Source of the DNA: Utricularia gibba
Lineage: Eukaryota > Streptophyta > Magnoliopsida > Lamiales > Lentibulariaceae
Assembly (NCBI GenBank): GCA_002189035.1
Contig: NEEC01000004.1
Location: 1,550,001 to 1,614,000, forward strand
Length of the DNA stretch: 64,000 bases
Direction: 5' to 3'
Shown here: piece after piece, positions 45,089-58,950 of the stretch
Layout: the number at the start of each line of letters is the position of its first letter
How positions within the stretch are numbered: position 1 is the stretch's first letter
The notes under the pieces: generated by a model
Told to the model about the DNA's origin: nothing
Database searches by the model: none
What the model saw: the letters and a program-made list of their open reading frames with translations, nothing else
Position numbers and translations under genes: made by a program

Positions 45089-47123
45089 ATGACGATAATC
45101 CATGAGAATGGCGTTAGAGCTAGCGCATTTGTGGGAATGTGCCTTGTGTTTTCTGGGATTTTCTTCGAAACTTCCCATGCAGATTTTGACTATCAAACTG
45201 CACTTGCGAAGTCCATCATCTTCTTGGAAGCTCAAAGATCAGGAAAGCTTCCGGCTGATCACCGTCCCTCATGGAGAGGAGATTCCGCCATGGAAGATGG
45301 CAAGCTTGCCAACGTTCGTTTGTCGGAAATAAGTTTCTTACAGCACGCTTTTCTCGACGCAGCTGATTGTTGTTTTCAGGTGGACCTGGTGGGAGGATAT
45401 TATGATGCCGGGGACAATGTGAAGTACGGGTTCCCGCTAGCGTTCACGGTTACCACCTTGTCGTGGGCGGCGATCGCGTACCGATCGGAGATCCAGGACG
45501 CCGGACAACATAAAAAGCTACAGGATTCCATTCTATGGGGGACAGATTATCTCCTGAAAGCCAGCGAGCAGAGCAATGTTTTGTATGTGCAGGTATCATG
45601 CATGTCTTCAACGTCGGCTATCTTTCTCTTGCTACTAATCGCAGGGACTTCAAACTGTTTTGTTGAGGTGGGAGATCCAGGAAAGGATCATGAATGCTGG
45701 ATGAGACCAGAGAACATGAAAACTCCTCGGACTGTACTGAAGATTGATGCGCAAACGCCAGGAACTGAGATTGTGGCCGAAACTGCAGCCGCATTGGCAG
45801 CAGCCTCAATTGTCTTTCACCATGTTGATCCATCTTATGCTCGTCAGCTTATTGATAGAGCTGAAAAGGTTGCATCTTGTCAAATGGAAAAGCAACCAAG
45901 ACTATGCCTATAATATGATAACAACATTAGGATGATTCCTTTGTTCCTTTTCTCCTGCACAGCTCTTCAAATTTGCCAACACACACAAGGGAACATATGA
46001 TGGAGAGTGCCCCTTTTACTGCTCAAGCTCCGGATACAATGTAATTTCTCCATTCTCCGGTTGATCATGGCTTGGTTTTGTGGGGCTTCATGAATCATTT
46101 TGTGCAGGATGAGTTGCTATGGGCAGCAGCATGGCTTTACAAAGCAACAGGTAGTTCAAGCTACATGGATTACATACAAGAAGAAGCTGTTAGTGCAAGT
46201 GTTTCAGAATTTAGTTGGGATCTCAAGTATGCTGGAGCCCAGATCATGCTTTCTGATGTAAGATTTCGACTTTTATTCATCTCTGCCGTTATGTATTGCT
46301 GGGTGGAGAAAGCACAAAGAGAGACAGCAACTTGTGTTGAAGTGCAGTTCTACTTAAAGGGCCATAAGGATCTGATACATTTCAAGGAACAGGCTGACAG
46401 CTTTGTTTGCTCGGTGCATCCTGAAAGCCCATACCACCAAGTTTACATCACACCAGGTATTGAACTGCACTAGTCACCACTACACTGTTCGAAAAAAGGA
46501 TCTGAATTGCCATTTTTTGCATGGAAGGAGGATTGATTCACCTAAGAGATGGAGCCAATAGCCAATATGTAACAAGCACTGCCTTCTTGCTCAGTGCATA
46601 CAGTGACATTTTAGCTAAATATAAACAAAGCGTTGTCTGTGGAGACAAGCAAATCACACCAACTCAGCTTATGGATTTTGCCAAGCAGCAGGTCAAGCAA
46701 AGCATCTATTGCTCTAGATTTTCGACTTTTTTGCATAAGCAAAACAAGCTCTGCACATTTCTAACGGAAATATGGACAAAATATGCACAGATTGATTACC
46801 TCCTTGGCAATAACCCTAGAGGAATGTCATACATGGTGGGATTTGGGAGCAAGTGGCCAAAGCAAGCACATCACAGAGGCTCCTCGGTGCCAAAACTGTC
46901 TCCAAATGCAGAAATCAACTGCCCCATGAGCTTCATGTATTGGTACAACACAAATGAAGACAACCCAAATGAGCTAACGGGTGCGATTGTTGGTGGACCA
47001 GATAATAAGGATTTCTTCCAAGACAAACGCTCAAACTCAGCCATGACCGAACCTACCACTTACATCAACTCTTTGGCTATTGGAGTGCTTGCAAAACTCG
47101 CCAAACTTCATGCCGCATCATGA
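45089..47123 (+). CDS. Endo-1,4-beta-glucanase, glycoside hydrolase family 9 (secreted)
   Basis: Eight exons: 45089-45313, 45380-45592, 45668-45868, 45963-46040, 46108-46257, 46348-46456, 46528-46691, 46791-47123; 1473 nt, 490 residues. Residues 1-31 form a signal peptide (ASAFVGMCLVFSGIFFETSHA), with mature DFDYQTALAKSIIFLEAQRSGKLP. GH9 hallmarks are present: the catalytic-base region VDLVGGYYDAGDNVKYGFPLAFT, the HHRGSSVP histidine signature, and the C-terminal proton-donor block SNSAMTEPTTYINSLAIGVLAKL. There is no membrane anchor and no CBM49, so it is a class B enzyme acting on cell-wall glucan. Intron acceptors such as ATGGAAG|GAGG are weak but required by phase. No lesion is seen. Confidence 0.93.
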
Positions 47124-47457
47124 ATTTAATCATCTTCAACAAAAATGACCAACTTCACTTTCATTTTTTCCTTAGAAAATGCACATCTTCTAATACACAA
47201 ACAACCAATGAATTTAAGATCCAATTAGACACTACCTACCTGCATCATGTATTTACAACATGACCTTGGCACAAGCAAGCATCTGGAAGTACTGTCTGAA
47301 AAGTGACAACCAACCGTGTGACCCCTTCCTAATAAGCTAACGGGCATTAGCCTACACGCCAAGTACGTCTTCTTCGCTCGGCTTGCTGATGAGCAATGGC
47401 TGCGGCTGATGATAAATCTTGCGTACAAGCTGATTCAAACAAGCCATGGAAGAAGGT
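47124..47457. other. Convergent spacer between endoglucanase and myosin
   Basis: 3' UTRs of both genes; no additional feature recognised. Confidence 0.4.
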
Positions 47458-50400
47458 CTACTTGGGCAACTCTGCAGATAATTCAGTGAAGGATTTTGGG
47501 AGCTCTACATCGGAAGGATCGATGGTAGGAATCGCCAAGTAAAGATCTTCCGTGGAGAAGGGAATGCTGCAGCAGAGACAAAACACAGAACATGGCATGA
47601 TTGATTTCGATGCCTTAGACATACTGGTTTGTCTACAGAAGCTCACCTGAGGTCATCATCTAGTAAGAATGAATTCGAAGATGATGAGTTTTGGGAATCA
47701 TCACTTAAAATTTCCCTCATCTTAGTAACAACCTGCAGAAAAGGGAAGAAGATGAGAAACAACAAAAAAACTGTGGACAGGAGATGACAGAATCGATGTC
47801 CAACAACTTGCCTCATTCGAAACGCTCTGGGTCCCAAATTTTCCATCCCAGTACATTGTGCTGATGCGGTAGATCTGCCTCACGGTTAATTTCTGAAAAT
47901 TTTGGTAGTCAAAGATAGGATCAAAAACCAGCACCCAATACAAGGAACTATGGGAAGAAAGGTCTTAAAGAACGGAAAAAAAAAAAAAAAAAAACTTCAT
48001 CTTAGTTTCATAAGCCATACCGGACAGAGATCTTGCCGTATCTCATCCAAAGACTTCTTACTTTTCTGGTGTATTACCTAATTATGGGACCACAATTACA
48101 ATCAACTACAAATTGATGGATGAACCCTTCACAATCAAAAAATCAAAGCTACTTGTTGAGCCATACCAAGAAACCAACTGCTTGCCTAATTTCACTTAGC
48201 TCATGCCAAGAAGTTCCAGCAAACTGCGTTCAAAGATTGGTTGCATAATGCGAACTCTAGATTGCATAAGAAAGGGGAAAAGGAAAATATTCCCGACTAC
48301 CTCTTCCGTTGCATTGACTATCCATTTTTCCAACTCAGCAAGACCAGATTTGACATATTCACCATTCAAAAATGTGCAACATTCACGTCGAAGAAGAAGA
48401 CTGCAACCATGTGAATGGAAAATTATATCATTTTTTTGGTAAGGACGTTTAATGAAACTTAGAATAAGAAAAATACCTGTTGAATAATTGTATATTGATA
48501 AAAGAGAACACCTGTGTAATAAGCTTCTTGATCAAATATGAAGGAACCTGGAAATTAATTCAACCACCAACATCAGCCAATTCACAGGGGAAGAAAAGAA
48601 AAATATTAACTTAATTATGAGAGAAACACACACATAATTTATCTTTAAAAGATCCATTAAAGAGTCCAAGAACTTGACGATGCTGTCCCACTCACAACTT
48701 GATGGATGGTGAGGGGCACCGGCAGGTGATCTAGAGGACTTTTCGCCATGAACTCGTTTATTCTTTGGAGCCTTTGGAAACACCAAAAATACAAGATTAA
48801 CAAAAACGCAGGTACAGCAAACTTTGTTACCCTGGATTAAGTGCAACCACAAAATCTGGAAAAGCACCTGAATGCACAATGTCAGTAAGGAAAGTATTTC
48901 TTTCTTCTGGTTGTCCCGTATCAAACCAAATATCTTCTCAACACAAGCAGTAAGCTGCTGCTTGAATAGCATTGCAGGATATTTAGCTTCCATATGAGAC
49001 AACCCATCATCAACACCACGGTACTTGAAAGATGACTTTGGGCCCTGTGGAACAAACAAAATATTAAGATTCATCAGAGATGAATGTTTTGATAATGTGC
49101 AAATACGAGCCCTAGAAGAAATTTTGTGTGAAATTAAGCTCAAATCTAATAAAAGAACTGAACCCAAACCCTTACCATGTTGAGAAAAAAGTACTAAATC
49201 GACTAATGCTTGAACCCTTACTTAAAATATCAGAGAAATTTAAGATCATTCAACATACTTGTAAGCGTCTTGTATTAATTGCTGTGGATCCAACTGGACG
49301 CTGAGAACCAGCAGTCAAAAAACCATTAGACTGCAGTTTCCTTTGGACAAGGCAAAGAAGTGCAGATGCATTTGATAACCAGTATGGTAAAGTACCATTA
49401 TCATCACCATCCTGAAATAAAGGGATATCTATTATACATCATCCAAAAGTTTGTAACGTGATAATACCCAGGAAGCCATATGACAAAGAATCAAACAATA
49501 ATGCTTACAGCTTCATATGTACAAACAGAATCTAGTTGCACAATTTAAGCTATAAATTAAAAGACTGAAGATAAAAATATCTTTACTCATGCCATTTCAT
49601 GTTTCCATTCATTAATTTATACCTTCAAAACATCAGTGATGCCAGCAATAAGCGAGTCAAAAATAGAAGTTCTCTCATATTCAAAGGCATGCCATTGAAG
49701 GAGGCAGTTGTAGATGACACAAGCAGCTACCGGTTTGCCATCTTTGAAGCCTAAGTTCTCCTTTATGCACTGATTAAGAATCTCCAGGTTCTCCTATTTT
49801 CACAAACAGGTTCATCAATTGCCTCATTTACACGGACGTCATTAAGTCCAGTCATAATTCTTTAACGCAATTGAAACAACAATCAGTACGAGATACCTGA
49901 TTCCTTACAATCCCTGTTCTAGTTCTGACGGTATCAGAAAATCCACGTGACAACTGAGCAATATATTTGGAAGGAGTAGGTGATTCCTGCACACACATAT
50001 ACATGCATAATAAAGAGTAACAATTACAAGAAAATCGTCAAATGAGGGAAGTTGTTGACCACACCAAAGGTTTGTCAGAAACTTACGTAGGACTTTTTAT
50101 CATCAGAAAGAACAAGTGCACCAAAGAATTTCTGTTTTTAACATAAAGCAAAAACAGGTCAAATAATAGGCATATGCATAAGCATCTGATAAAAATATCA
50201 CCATAATGGAGGCATTTACATTGATATCTCCGTTTTCATTACTCTTTGGAGAGACATTTAAGTTCCTTTGGCGCAGGATGGTGTTCTCACGTTCAAGAGT
50301 TGACACCTTCTCTTTCATGCTGAAAACAAAAGAGTAAATAACTTAACAGTTTCAAGCACATCAGACACGTGAGAGTGCATCTGAAAATATACAGTTGTGT

Positions 50401-53400
50401 AGCAAATCTTTCAAGGCTCACAAGTCACTTTTTTTTTCTTTACCAAAATATGAAGCAACAACTGCAATAAACTCAAAAAACCTTCTGAATACCTTAGCAA
50501 ATTTTGATGCAACTCCAAACTTCTTCTATCAACCTCAGTAATGGCACTTGCTCTAACTTGCTTAGCCTGAGAAAGCTCAGACTCCAACAGGATCCTTTTC
50601 TCTTCTAATGTATTAATAGTCTTCTGCAGAACATAGTTTGGGTCATCATTAAGTTACTCTCGTGGTCATTCAATAGCATGCATGCTTTCAAAATAATTAA
50701 ACATCTTAACAATAGCAGTAGATTTTTACTGAAAATCATACTAATTCAGAAAAAAATGCATACAGCACACACAAAAAAATTAAATAGAAAACCGAGTCAG
50801 ACAAGAAACCACAAAAAAATATAGAAGTAAAATACCAACAGTTAGAGAGAAATCAAACGTGTTTAATTTTCTGAAACGATAGTTGGAATAGGAGGAACAA
50901 GACTCTTATCCAAAAAACTAGGATGCAAAGAAATGCAGGAACAAATTTCCTGTAAAAAACAGAATTTAAGCCAAAAAAATTGCCAAACAAGACAAGTACC
51001 TTCATACGCAAATTTTCATTCTTCAATTCCACCAGTGGAATATTCTCCTTTTCAATAGCACATTTCTCCTTAACAACCAATTCAAGTTGCCTTTCCAACC
51101 CTGCACTCCTGTTGGTCTCATTGAGAATGGCGAGTTTTGCAGATTCTAATTCCAGTCTCAGAGATTCCACTGTCTTTTGAAGCTTTGTGATTTCAATTGA
51201 TTTAGCCTCCTCATTTGACACCTGTTATTCAAAACAGCAATAAACATAAGTGGTGAAGAAAAATGGCGACAATTTCAAAATAGAACAGTAATTATATTCA
51301 TTCTGAAGTACTGTTTAAGAGTGTAGGATAGGACTCTAGTAATAAATAGAAGAATGTTGTTGTGTACACGAAAAATAAAACCACCATTTCCAAGATCATG
51401 TAATAAAAGTAACTAATCATAAATGCTCGAACGTGTTGTGCAATACTCAAAAAGCATTATTGGATTTTATTCTTCATTTTGAACGCGCAAGAACATAATA
51501 GTGCAAGATAATGACTCCAGATAATAATAGCCATCATCATCATTTCAGACAAAATATGGAAACCAGAAACTAGTGCAAGAAAAATAACTGAAAAAAAAAA
51601 GGAAGAGAAAGGAACCGGAAAGAAAAGGAATGGTTGTTCAAAAAATGGTTCCCTAGAAAATGGGTTTACAAGTTCTGGTGATAACAAAATTCGAACCCGT
51701 AATTTTTTCTCCAGATGCAAGCGCCAAGTTAGATCTTCCAGCTGCTTTTCAAGTTTGCTTTTTGCCAAACGAAGAACACCAGCTTCATTCGCTTCCTGAA
51801 AAAAAAACATCGCAACATTATATTAACTACAAAGTGGCATAGTGCAATTACAGGTCAGTAAATTTATAAAGAAGTGCAGCAACTTCAACCATGTAAGGAT
51901 TGGAAAATTCAATTCAAAGAACCTTATGGACAAACAAACTATGCAGCTTTAATTATATTGGAAAAGATCCAGAAGCATTTTTCCAAAATATGGCAATTAT
52001 TATCTAAAGTCTAGCTTTGCCACTATGCTCTTGTATGTGGAAAACTCAAACCCATCATACATTGATCAAGATGCATATCAAACTTTTTGGTTATTAATTA
52101 CCCTGTCGTAGGGCTGCATCCTACTTTGAATACTAATTAGGTTCGACACTCTCAATTTTGATGCACACCACACAAGCGAATGGTAGAGAATCAGACTTGA
52201 ACGACTAGAACAATAAAAAGATCATTTCTTGAAATGGTTTAATCTAAACTTGCTCTCTAACCTTTTTTAGCCTCCTGAGTTCTCTCTTGGCCATTTTCTG
52301 CCTCCAGCGACATTGTATTGCAATAATTTTGGATTGGCGACTATGGTAGAGAGAGAAGACCTGGAACATGCGCCACTGGGCCTGGGAAAGGATAATATAA
52401 TGGCAGTTTTTCAATGAATTAACTTAATAAGAAAAATGAAGTAAAAAAAGTTGGACTACACCAGACAAAGAAAAAAATAGAGTCGGTAGCACCATAAAAT
52501 AATAGAAGAATACCAATATAGTAGTCAATATAAGCACCTGAGATTCCCAGGGCTCTAAAAAGGCAATTTGGAAAAACAGTCAAACTGGAAACAAATGCAT
52601 GCCTGGATGACAGTGGCCGCTTTGTTTTCCTTCATGTGCAAAAACTTTTGACGCAATAAGAAACCACGAGTGACCGATTGTATGAGTACAGAAGCCCCAT
52701 GAATTTGCTTGTATAAATGTCTGAAAAACCAAAGTCTAAAGCATTTCTGGATTACTACAGCGGCAGCTGTTTCACGCATGGATGCAAACCCTTTGCGAGC
52801 AACATAGCCTGTCAATGTCAAAATTATGTGAGTACAGACCTTGTCCAGAGGGGCTGACCTATATATTCATCTGCTCCTCTTTTCAACTGAGTTATTGATA
52901 ATTTTGTGGTTTTCTTTTGTTTTTGTACCCCTTTAGCGGAAAAATAACACCATGTACTTTACGTCAATGTTACCTCGACAACATGATTGTAGGGAAATTG
53001 CAGCAGCTCGCCAACAAAGGAAGTTCCTTCGGGCAATAAATTTGCGAAGATGGCACTGTATGTACTTTGCAGCATAATCAATCACTTCTGCTCGGTGTAA
53101 ATCCAATGCGCCTATTTGACCAGCTCTGAGAAAAACTTTGGTCTTCCCCAACTGACCAAGAAAAGTAAAAACAAATGGGTTGTGTCTGCCCAAAGAAAAT
53201 GACACATGCATGTTTGCAGTATAAAAAATATAAATCAGCATAAACTTAGAAGATCGCAGTTGTAGCATACCTGAAAGTTTCCAAGCTTTAGTCTCTGCAA
53301 TATTTTTATGGTCATGGTTTTATCATCATAACTGAAAACAGATTAAAATGAGTACGTGCATTCAAATGAAATAAAATAAACTCATCAATGTACAGATGAC

Positions 53401-56400
53401 GGGGTACAGACGCATGCATCAGCATTTTCACCTATCATAAATCCCAATCATCAACTTTTTTGTGCATAAAATTTTTTAAGCCAGACATCGAACATGAAGA
53501 GAAATAAAATAACGTCAGTGTAATGCACGTGCTACAAGAGAACAAATTTTCAATGTACCGGCCATCCATAGCATCCAGGGCAATTATCCCAAATCTATCA
53601 ACAAACTCATGGAAAGTCTTGCGTGTTGGGTACCCAGCCAAACTTATACGCACAGCCTCCAAAACACCCTGCAATAATTATTCATGGAATATAAACAACT
53701 CATGCACAGAAAACCCACAACAGCAAAGGGGTGATAGTCATACTCAAGAGAAGTAAAGGCACTAAATCAAACCAATTTAAAAGCCATAGCAAGCCTTTTT
53801 TACTGATTTACTTGTGAATCAGTTGAACTCAGGAGTCATAATAACAGAATTAATGCACAATCACAAACAGAAAAAGAGTAGCCTAGATAAGGTAACTTGT
53901 TCTGACCCCACAACGCAACTGGTGAAGGATGCTTGGGCTTTCAAAACTCTGAGGCTTATTAAGAGAGTTTGGTTTCACGCATCGAATGTAATGAGGTTCT
54001 GTTGAGCTGAGTGTATCCATTAGTGCTTGGACTTGTTGCTGCAGCCCACCAAAACGAAAAGATGAAAATTAGCATTGTAGTAAGATCTGTAAAAAAAACA
54101 AATAAACGGCAAATACTACAGGAGAAGACAATGCTATAGGATCAGCTTAAAAGAGAAGCTCAAACAAGTTCAAAATTAGAAAAACTACATACCTTAAACC
54201 GAGAGGCCACAGAAGAAAACTTGTAAGATGATCTAAATGACTCTTCTGACTGATAGGGAAAGAGGCTACGCAAAAAGGTGCATCTGGAAGAAGCCAATAA
54301 GTTGCAATGTTCATTCACTACATAATCACGATTTTTATCTAAAAATGTCTCTGACTGGTAGTTCACCTGATGCAGAAACAATAAAAGAGCATGTGAAAGT
54401 TACTAATAATTGTAAAAAAAAATTAGAAATTTTTTTTCAGAGGGTTCGTAATAATGATTAAACCTTGCCAGCATAATGAGAAATAATGAAATCTGTTTCA
54501 GAAAACTTTGCTTTCTGCAATCGTGGATGGGATCGAAAATTCCGGAAGATCTTATTTGAGAAGGTTTCATGTGTTGATTTTGGGAACATGCTACATTAAA
54601 GAAAAAGTAAAAAAAAAAATCAGAATCCATATATCAAAAAATGATGAACTCAAACAACTGGACAGAACTTCCATATACCATGCTTCATCCAGGAGACCGA
54701 TTATTCCAATAGGTTTCTGCAAAGTATGGGAGTAATACATCACATAATTGGGTAAAATTGGAAATATTGAAACAGAGAAAAAAAACTAGTTCCACACGGT
54801 TTTTCGAACAACAGTACATTTTCTATGCAGAAAATAAAGGTAACCATATTGGACAAATACTGAACCAAACGAAGATACCTTTTCTATCAAGTCCAAAACA
54901 TCCTGATTGTCAATAAATTCAATATAACTCCAAGAGATCTCTTCTCTTTGATACTCCTCCTGCTCCATCTTGAACACATGCTGCAAATGCAATCCAGTAT
55001 GAAGAGATACTAACTAGAGAAGAGAAGCTTCTACGAAAGACGATTAGCTCAACAAGGTCACCTCATTAAAATGCTGTTGGAGTTTCTCATTTGCGTAATT
55101 GATGCAGAATTGCTCAAAGCTGTTAAATTTTAATTGCAGGAAAAACCAATCAAAGTGAAGTTTATGATAATAAATGTCACCATCAAAGGAAAACTGCCTA
55201 TGAGTAACCCACAATTACAACTTGTCACGTGTTCTAACAAGTAAAATAAATAAAAGTGAACAGGAAGTTAGAAAAAAAAAAGGGTTTTGATGGGACACCT
55301 GTTCATCGTAAAGCATTCAAAGCCATATATATCCAGGACTCCGATTTGCGCCATGGATTTCGGGTCATGTCCAACAGACTTGTTAATCTTGTCAACAAGC
55401 CTGAAAGAATCAGAACATCCACAAATTAGCATCATACTGTTAAATTTATCTAGAAGAGTAAATTGTTCAAGAAAACATAAAAGAACCGCAAACCAGTCAA
55501 AAACCCGAGCGTAAACAGTCTTAGCCAAAGTATCCCGACCAACAACAGCAGCATTGCAGTCTAAAGCCTTGACAATGGGCCCCTCACGAGTTAGAATTGA
55601 GCGCACTGTAAGTGCTGATCGCAGAAAGTTGGCATCACACCTGAGCTAAGACAAAAGGTAAAGATTATTAAAACCATGTTTATGCTGACATCCAATACTA
55701 TCCAGAAGCATATCTGAATTGCATAAAATACTGAGACAAAAAAAGACTAAATTGAAATAAAGGAAAGATAGCAAGGAGACTATGCATGTCATCATTCGGC
55801 CGTTTCATTGGTGATCAAAAAACATTTACTGGTTTATCATAAGTACCTAAAGAGCTCAGCAGCCATCTGCAAATGGAAACTAGAAATTCCATCCTTGATG
55901 ACAGATGAATCATACTCTTTTCCAGGTTCAAATTCCACATTTCCCAAATGTAAAATAGCAGCCAGGGCTCGAAATATTGCTTCCTGCGAAATTACTGTGG
56001 TAAATGAGCAAGCCTTCAAAAAAAAAAAAAGAATTTCAATAGAAATAACAAATTGTATTATCAACCTGTTCATCCTTACTAATCCCAACAATATCCATGG
56101 CTCGTCTAGTCTTAGCATATTCTTCAGCATTGTTTACACCTTCTAACTCATAGACGCTACTCTGGTTCAAGTAATGAAAGTTACTTGGATGGTCAAGCTT
56201 GTACTTCGCTGCATCCTGAGCGACAGAAAAAAATCATCAAATAAAAACGCAGATCGCAGAAAAAACAACAATTCAATGATACCCAAGAAGTAAAAGCACT
56301 CAGCCAATTAAAGAATTCTCTGAATCATCATGAATACCGCGCCAGATGCACAAAGTTGATAAAAACAGTGGTAGTTTCTCTCTGGATCTGCTATTTGGAC

Positions 56401-57786
56401 AACACGAGATCGCTCAAGAAGGTATGTCCGAATTGAAGCTCCTGAAATTCTTCCATTTGAATCAAATTGTATCTCTACAAACTTTCCAAAGCGGCTGCAA
56501 GAAAATGTAATAGATTAAAATATAGCACCAGAAGCATGTTCTTTTCTGCTTCTAGGAAGAATAGTGTATAATCTTGAATCAATATTAACACATACCAAAG
56601 AACATATCCAACCTACATATTTTTTGAAAATCACACTACCTTGAATTATCGTTCCTGAGTGTTCGTGCATTTCCAAAAGCCTCCAACAGTGGATTCGACT
56701 AAAACCAGAAGTTTGGAAAGTTAGGATAACAATCAAAACACTGAATATATTTCAATTAAACAAGACAGCAATTCCTGATCTTGAATGGAAATGCTACATT
56801 ATAAAAAGAGAAATGAATCATGACGATATCAAAAACTTAGTCCGTACAAGCACCTTCTCCAATCACAACAACAAGACAAAGTAGAGCAACCGAGAAAAAA
56901 GATAAAAATATTACTTCAAGAACTTGCTGTTCAACAGCTCCAGCTTCTGCAGAAGCACGACCACCCACAAAAGTAAGATATTGCATGATCAACTTCGTGG
57001 TCTCAGTTTTTCCCGCCCCACTTTCTCCACTTACGAGAATAGATTGGCTACGCCGCTCACTCATCATGGCCCTAAGGCAATGAAATTACAAACAATGACC
57101 AGATTACAGATTGAAACCATTTTCACCGAAACATAAAAAACTGTGCCATGATGTACACACCTGTAGGACGCATCCGCCACAGCAAAGACATGTGGACTCA
57201 ACTCACCAAATGGAGCCCCTTTATACTGGCTCATCATATGCATGTCATATAGATGAGGAAGCTTGGCGAATGGGTTAACGGCGATTAAAATACTGCCTGT
57301 GTACGTCTGGATTATCATAAAGAGCATAAGAATCAGAACTATTAACAATATCAGCATCTCTACTTTTTTGAATCCAGTTGGTTGATATAATTGCTGCACT
57401 CACGTAAATCTCATTAAGCGCGTATCGTCTTTTGAGATTGTCCAGAACGCTAGGCTCATTCAAATACGTCAACTTGATCATGTCATCTTCCCCTCCTAGG
57501 TCTGTCTCCCCATCACGCTGCTCCAGTTTATCAGGCACTGCCAATACCTGCTCAAAAACAGAATGCAGTTAAACTTCCCAGAAAAAACAATGAGGTAAAA
57601 ACAAACACAAAACCGTAAATTCTTTTACAAAATATCAAAAAATGTGATAAATTGCAGATGAATGACCTTTCTTCCAGACGAAGTGAGGACTTGAACTTGT
57701 TTGCCGACAAAATCAATAACCTCAGCGGCAATCCATTGTGAAGGCTTCTCTTCCAACCAGACTTTGGAACCCTTTCGCAGGGCCAT
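47458..57786 (-). CDS. Class XI unconventional myosin heavy chain, 38 exons
   Basis: Exons: 57667-57786, 57404-57547, 57161-57306, 56915-57071, 56640-56698, 56338-56494, 56066-56215, 55847-55983, 55494-55640, 55299-55400, 55062-55119, 54879-54980, 54679-54716, 54464-54590, 54193-54366, 53907-54038, 53559-53668, 53271-53331, 52974-53151, 52603-52808, 52262-52381, 51697-51795, 51000-51221, 50493-50623, 50220-50319, 50087-50131, 49897-49986, 49623-49793, 49259-49411, 48868-49044, 48634-48771, 48477-48547, 48301-48400, 48167-48223, 48021-48077, 47812-47892, 47647-47732, 47458-47566. They total 4512 nt, 1503 residues, with every phase closing. The motor has the P-loop [10 protein letters not shown], switch I NDNSSRFGK and switch II DIYGFE. 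IQ motifs span about 707-875, a coiled coil about 875-1070, and the dilute cargo domain follows. It moves organelles along actin. Introns after 52603 and 47812 start with GC. The subclass is not assigned. Confidence 0.95.
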
Positions 57787-58285
57787 GATTCAGCAATTTT
57801 TCAGACTCCCTTGCTGTTGAGTAGGAATTCAGGTACCGGGAAGAAAAGATTCCAACATGAAGTTGTTGTTGAAGGGAACTCCAATCTCCCTCCGCCCAGA
57901 AACCAAAACTTTTCTGCTTCCCGCCGATTCGATAGTTTCTTCCAAGTGATAAAGAGAGAGAAAACAAAAAAAAAAAAAAACCTCTGAACAATCAATCGGT
58001 AAGCCTCTTTCAAAATTCAAACTGGTGAGCAATAAATTCAAATTTCCTTTCTTTTTACTTTATTCGAATAAATAAGATATATATTTGATCACAGAAAAAT
58101 CTCATACCAGAATTTCATATCCATATTCTTTTTAATACTTTTAACTTGAGATTCAGTCAAATTAAAATTAAGCAACAATATTCTCCCCAATGTTTCAAAT
58201 GGTAAAAAAAATATCATAAACTTTTTAACCAACGATTTCAACTTAAATCAATTCAATTGTAATTCTATCAAATTTATCTAGATCC
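57787..58285. other. Myosin promoter and AT-rich flank
   Basis: 5' UTR and promoter of the myosin gene. An A-run sits near 57967-57980. Overlapping minus-strand frames of about 70-90 codons here lie in the leader and are not called. Confidence 0.4.
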
Positions 58286-58942
58286 TCGGACTGTAAAGGA
58301 GTCGAGCCGACTCGATCTCTACTCAACTACAGCTCTGCTCGATCGAGCTAGAGTTTAGTATTCCAAAGCTAGAGTCTCACGAGCTAGCTCATGAGCTTTT
58401 TTATAAAAAAAATGTCTAATAATCTAAAATTAATTAAAATATTATCAAATAAATATATTTGATATGAAAAATGAATTATACATAAATATATCATATATTT
58501 TATTGTTTAAGAAATTCAATCAATTCCTATATTTAAAAATAATTTAATAATATAAAATTGAATATCAATTATATATATATTAGTGAAAATGAATATATGA
58601 TATATATGTTGTATGTCATATACATTTTCATTTTTTATAGGTAATTGGAATTTGCAATGTAACTAGGCAATAATGATCAAAAGTATTTTTTTTGTTTTTT
58701 AAAAAAGATTTGAACTATCATTTAAATTTGAACATTGTAGTAATATTATTTAATTAAACATTTTTTGTGGTTTGCTTATATGTTGATTGTATTTTATCTT
58801 TAAGCAATTATAATTAAAATATTATTTTATAAACTAATTTTGAATTAAAAACTATACAAAGGAAAAAATTTATAAAAAATTTGAATTCGAGTTCAACCTC
58901 GAAATTTTCTGGAAACCTCCGCTGGACTTGTTTGCAATCTTA
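58286..58942. mobile_element. Non-autonomous hAT-like element (about 657 bp)
   Basis: The identical 8-mer CTAGATCC (9-mer CTAGATCCT) lies at 58278-58285 and 58943-58950, the 8-bp duplication expected for hAT insertion. The left end TCGGACTGTAAAGGAGTCGAGC and the reverse complement of the right end (TAAGATTGCAAACAAGTCCAGC) agree at 15 of 22 positions, and both resemble the degenerate hAT-type end pattern TGYAAA(C/G)RAGTCNAGC. The left interior is rich in GAGCT/GCTCGA motifs; the middle is AT-rich and non-coding. Confidence 0.62.
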
Positions 58943-58950
58943 CTAGATCC

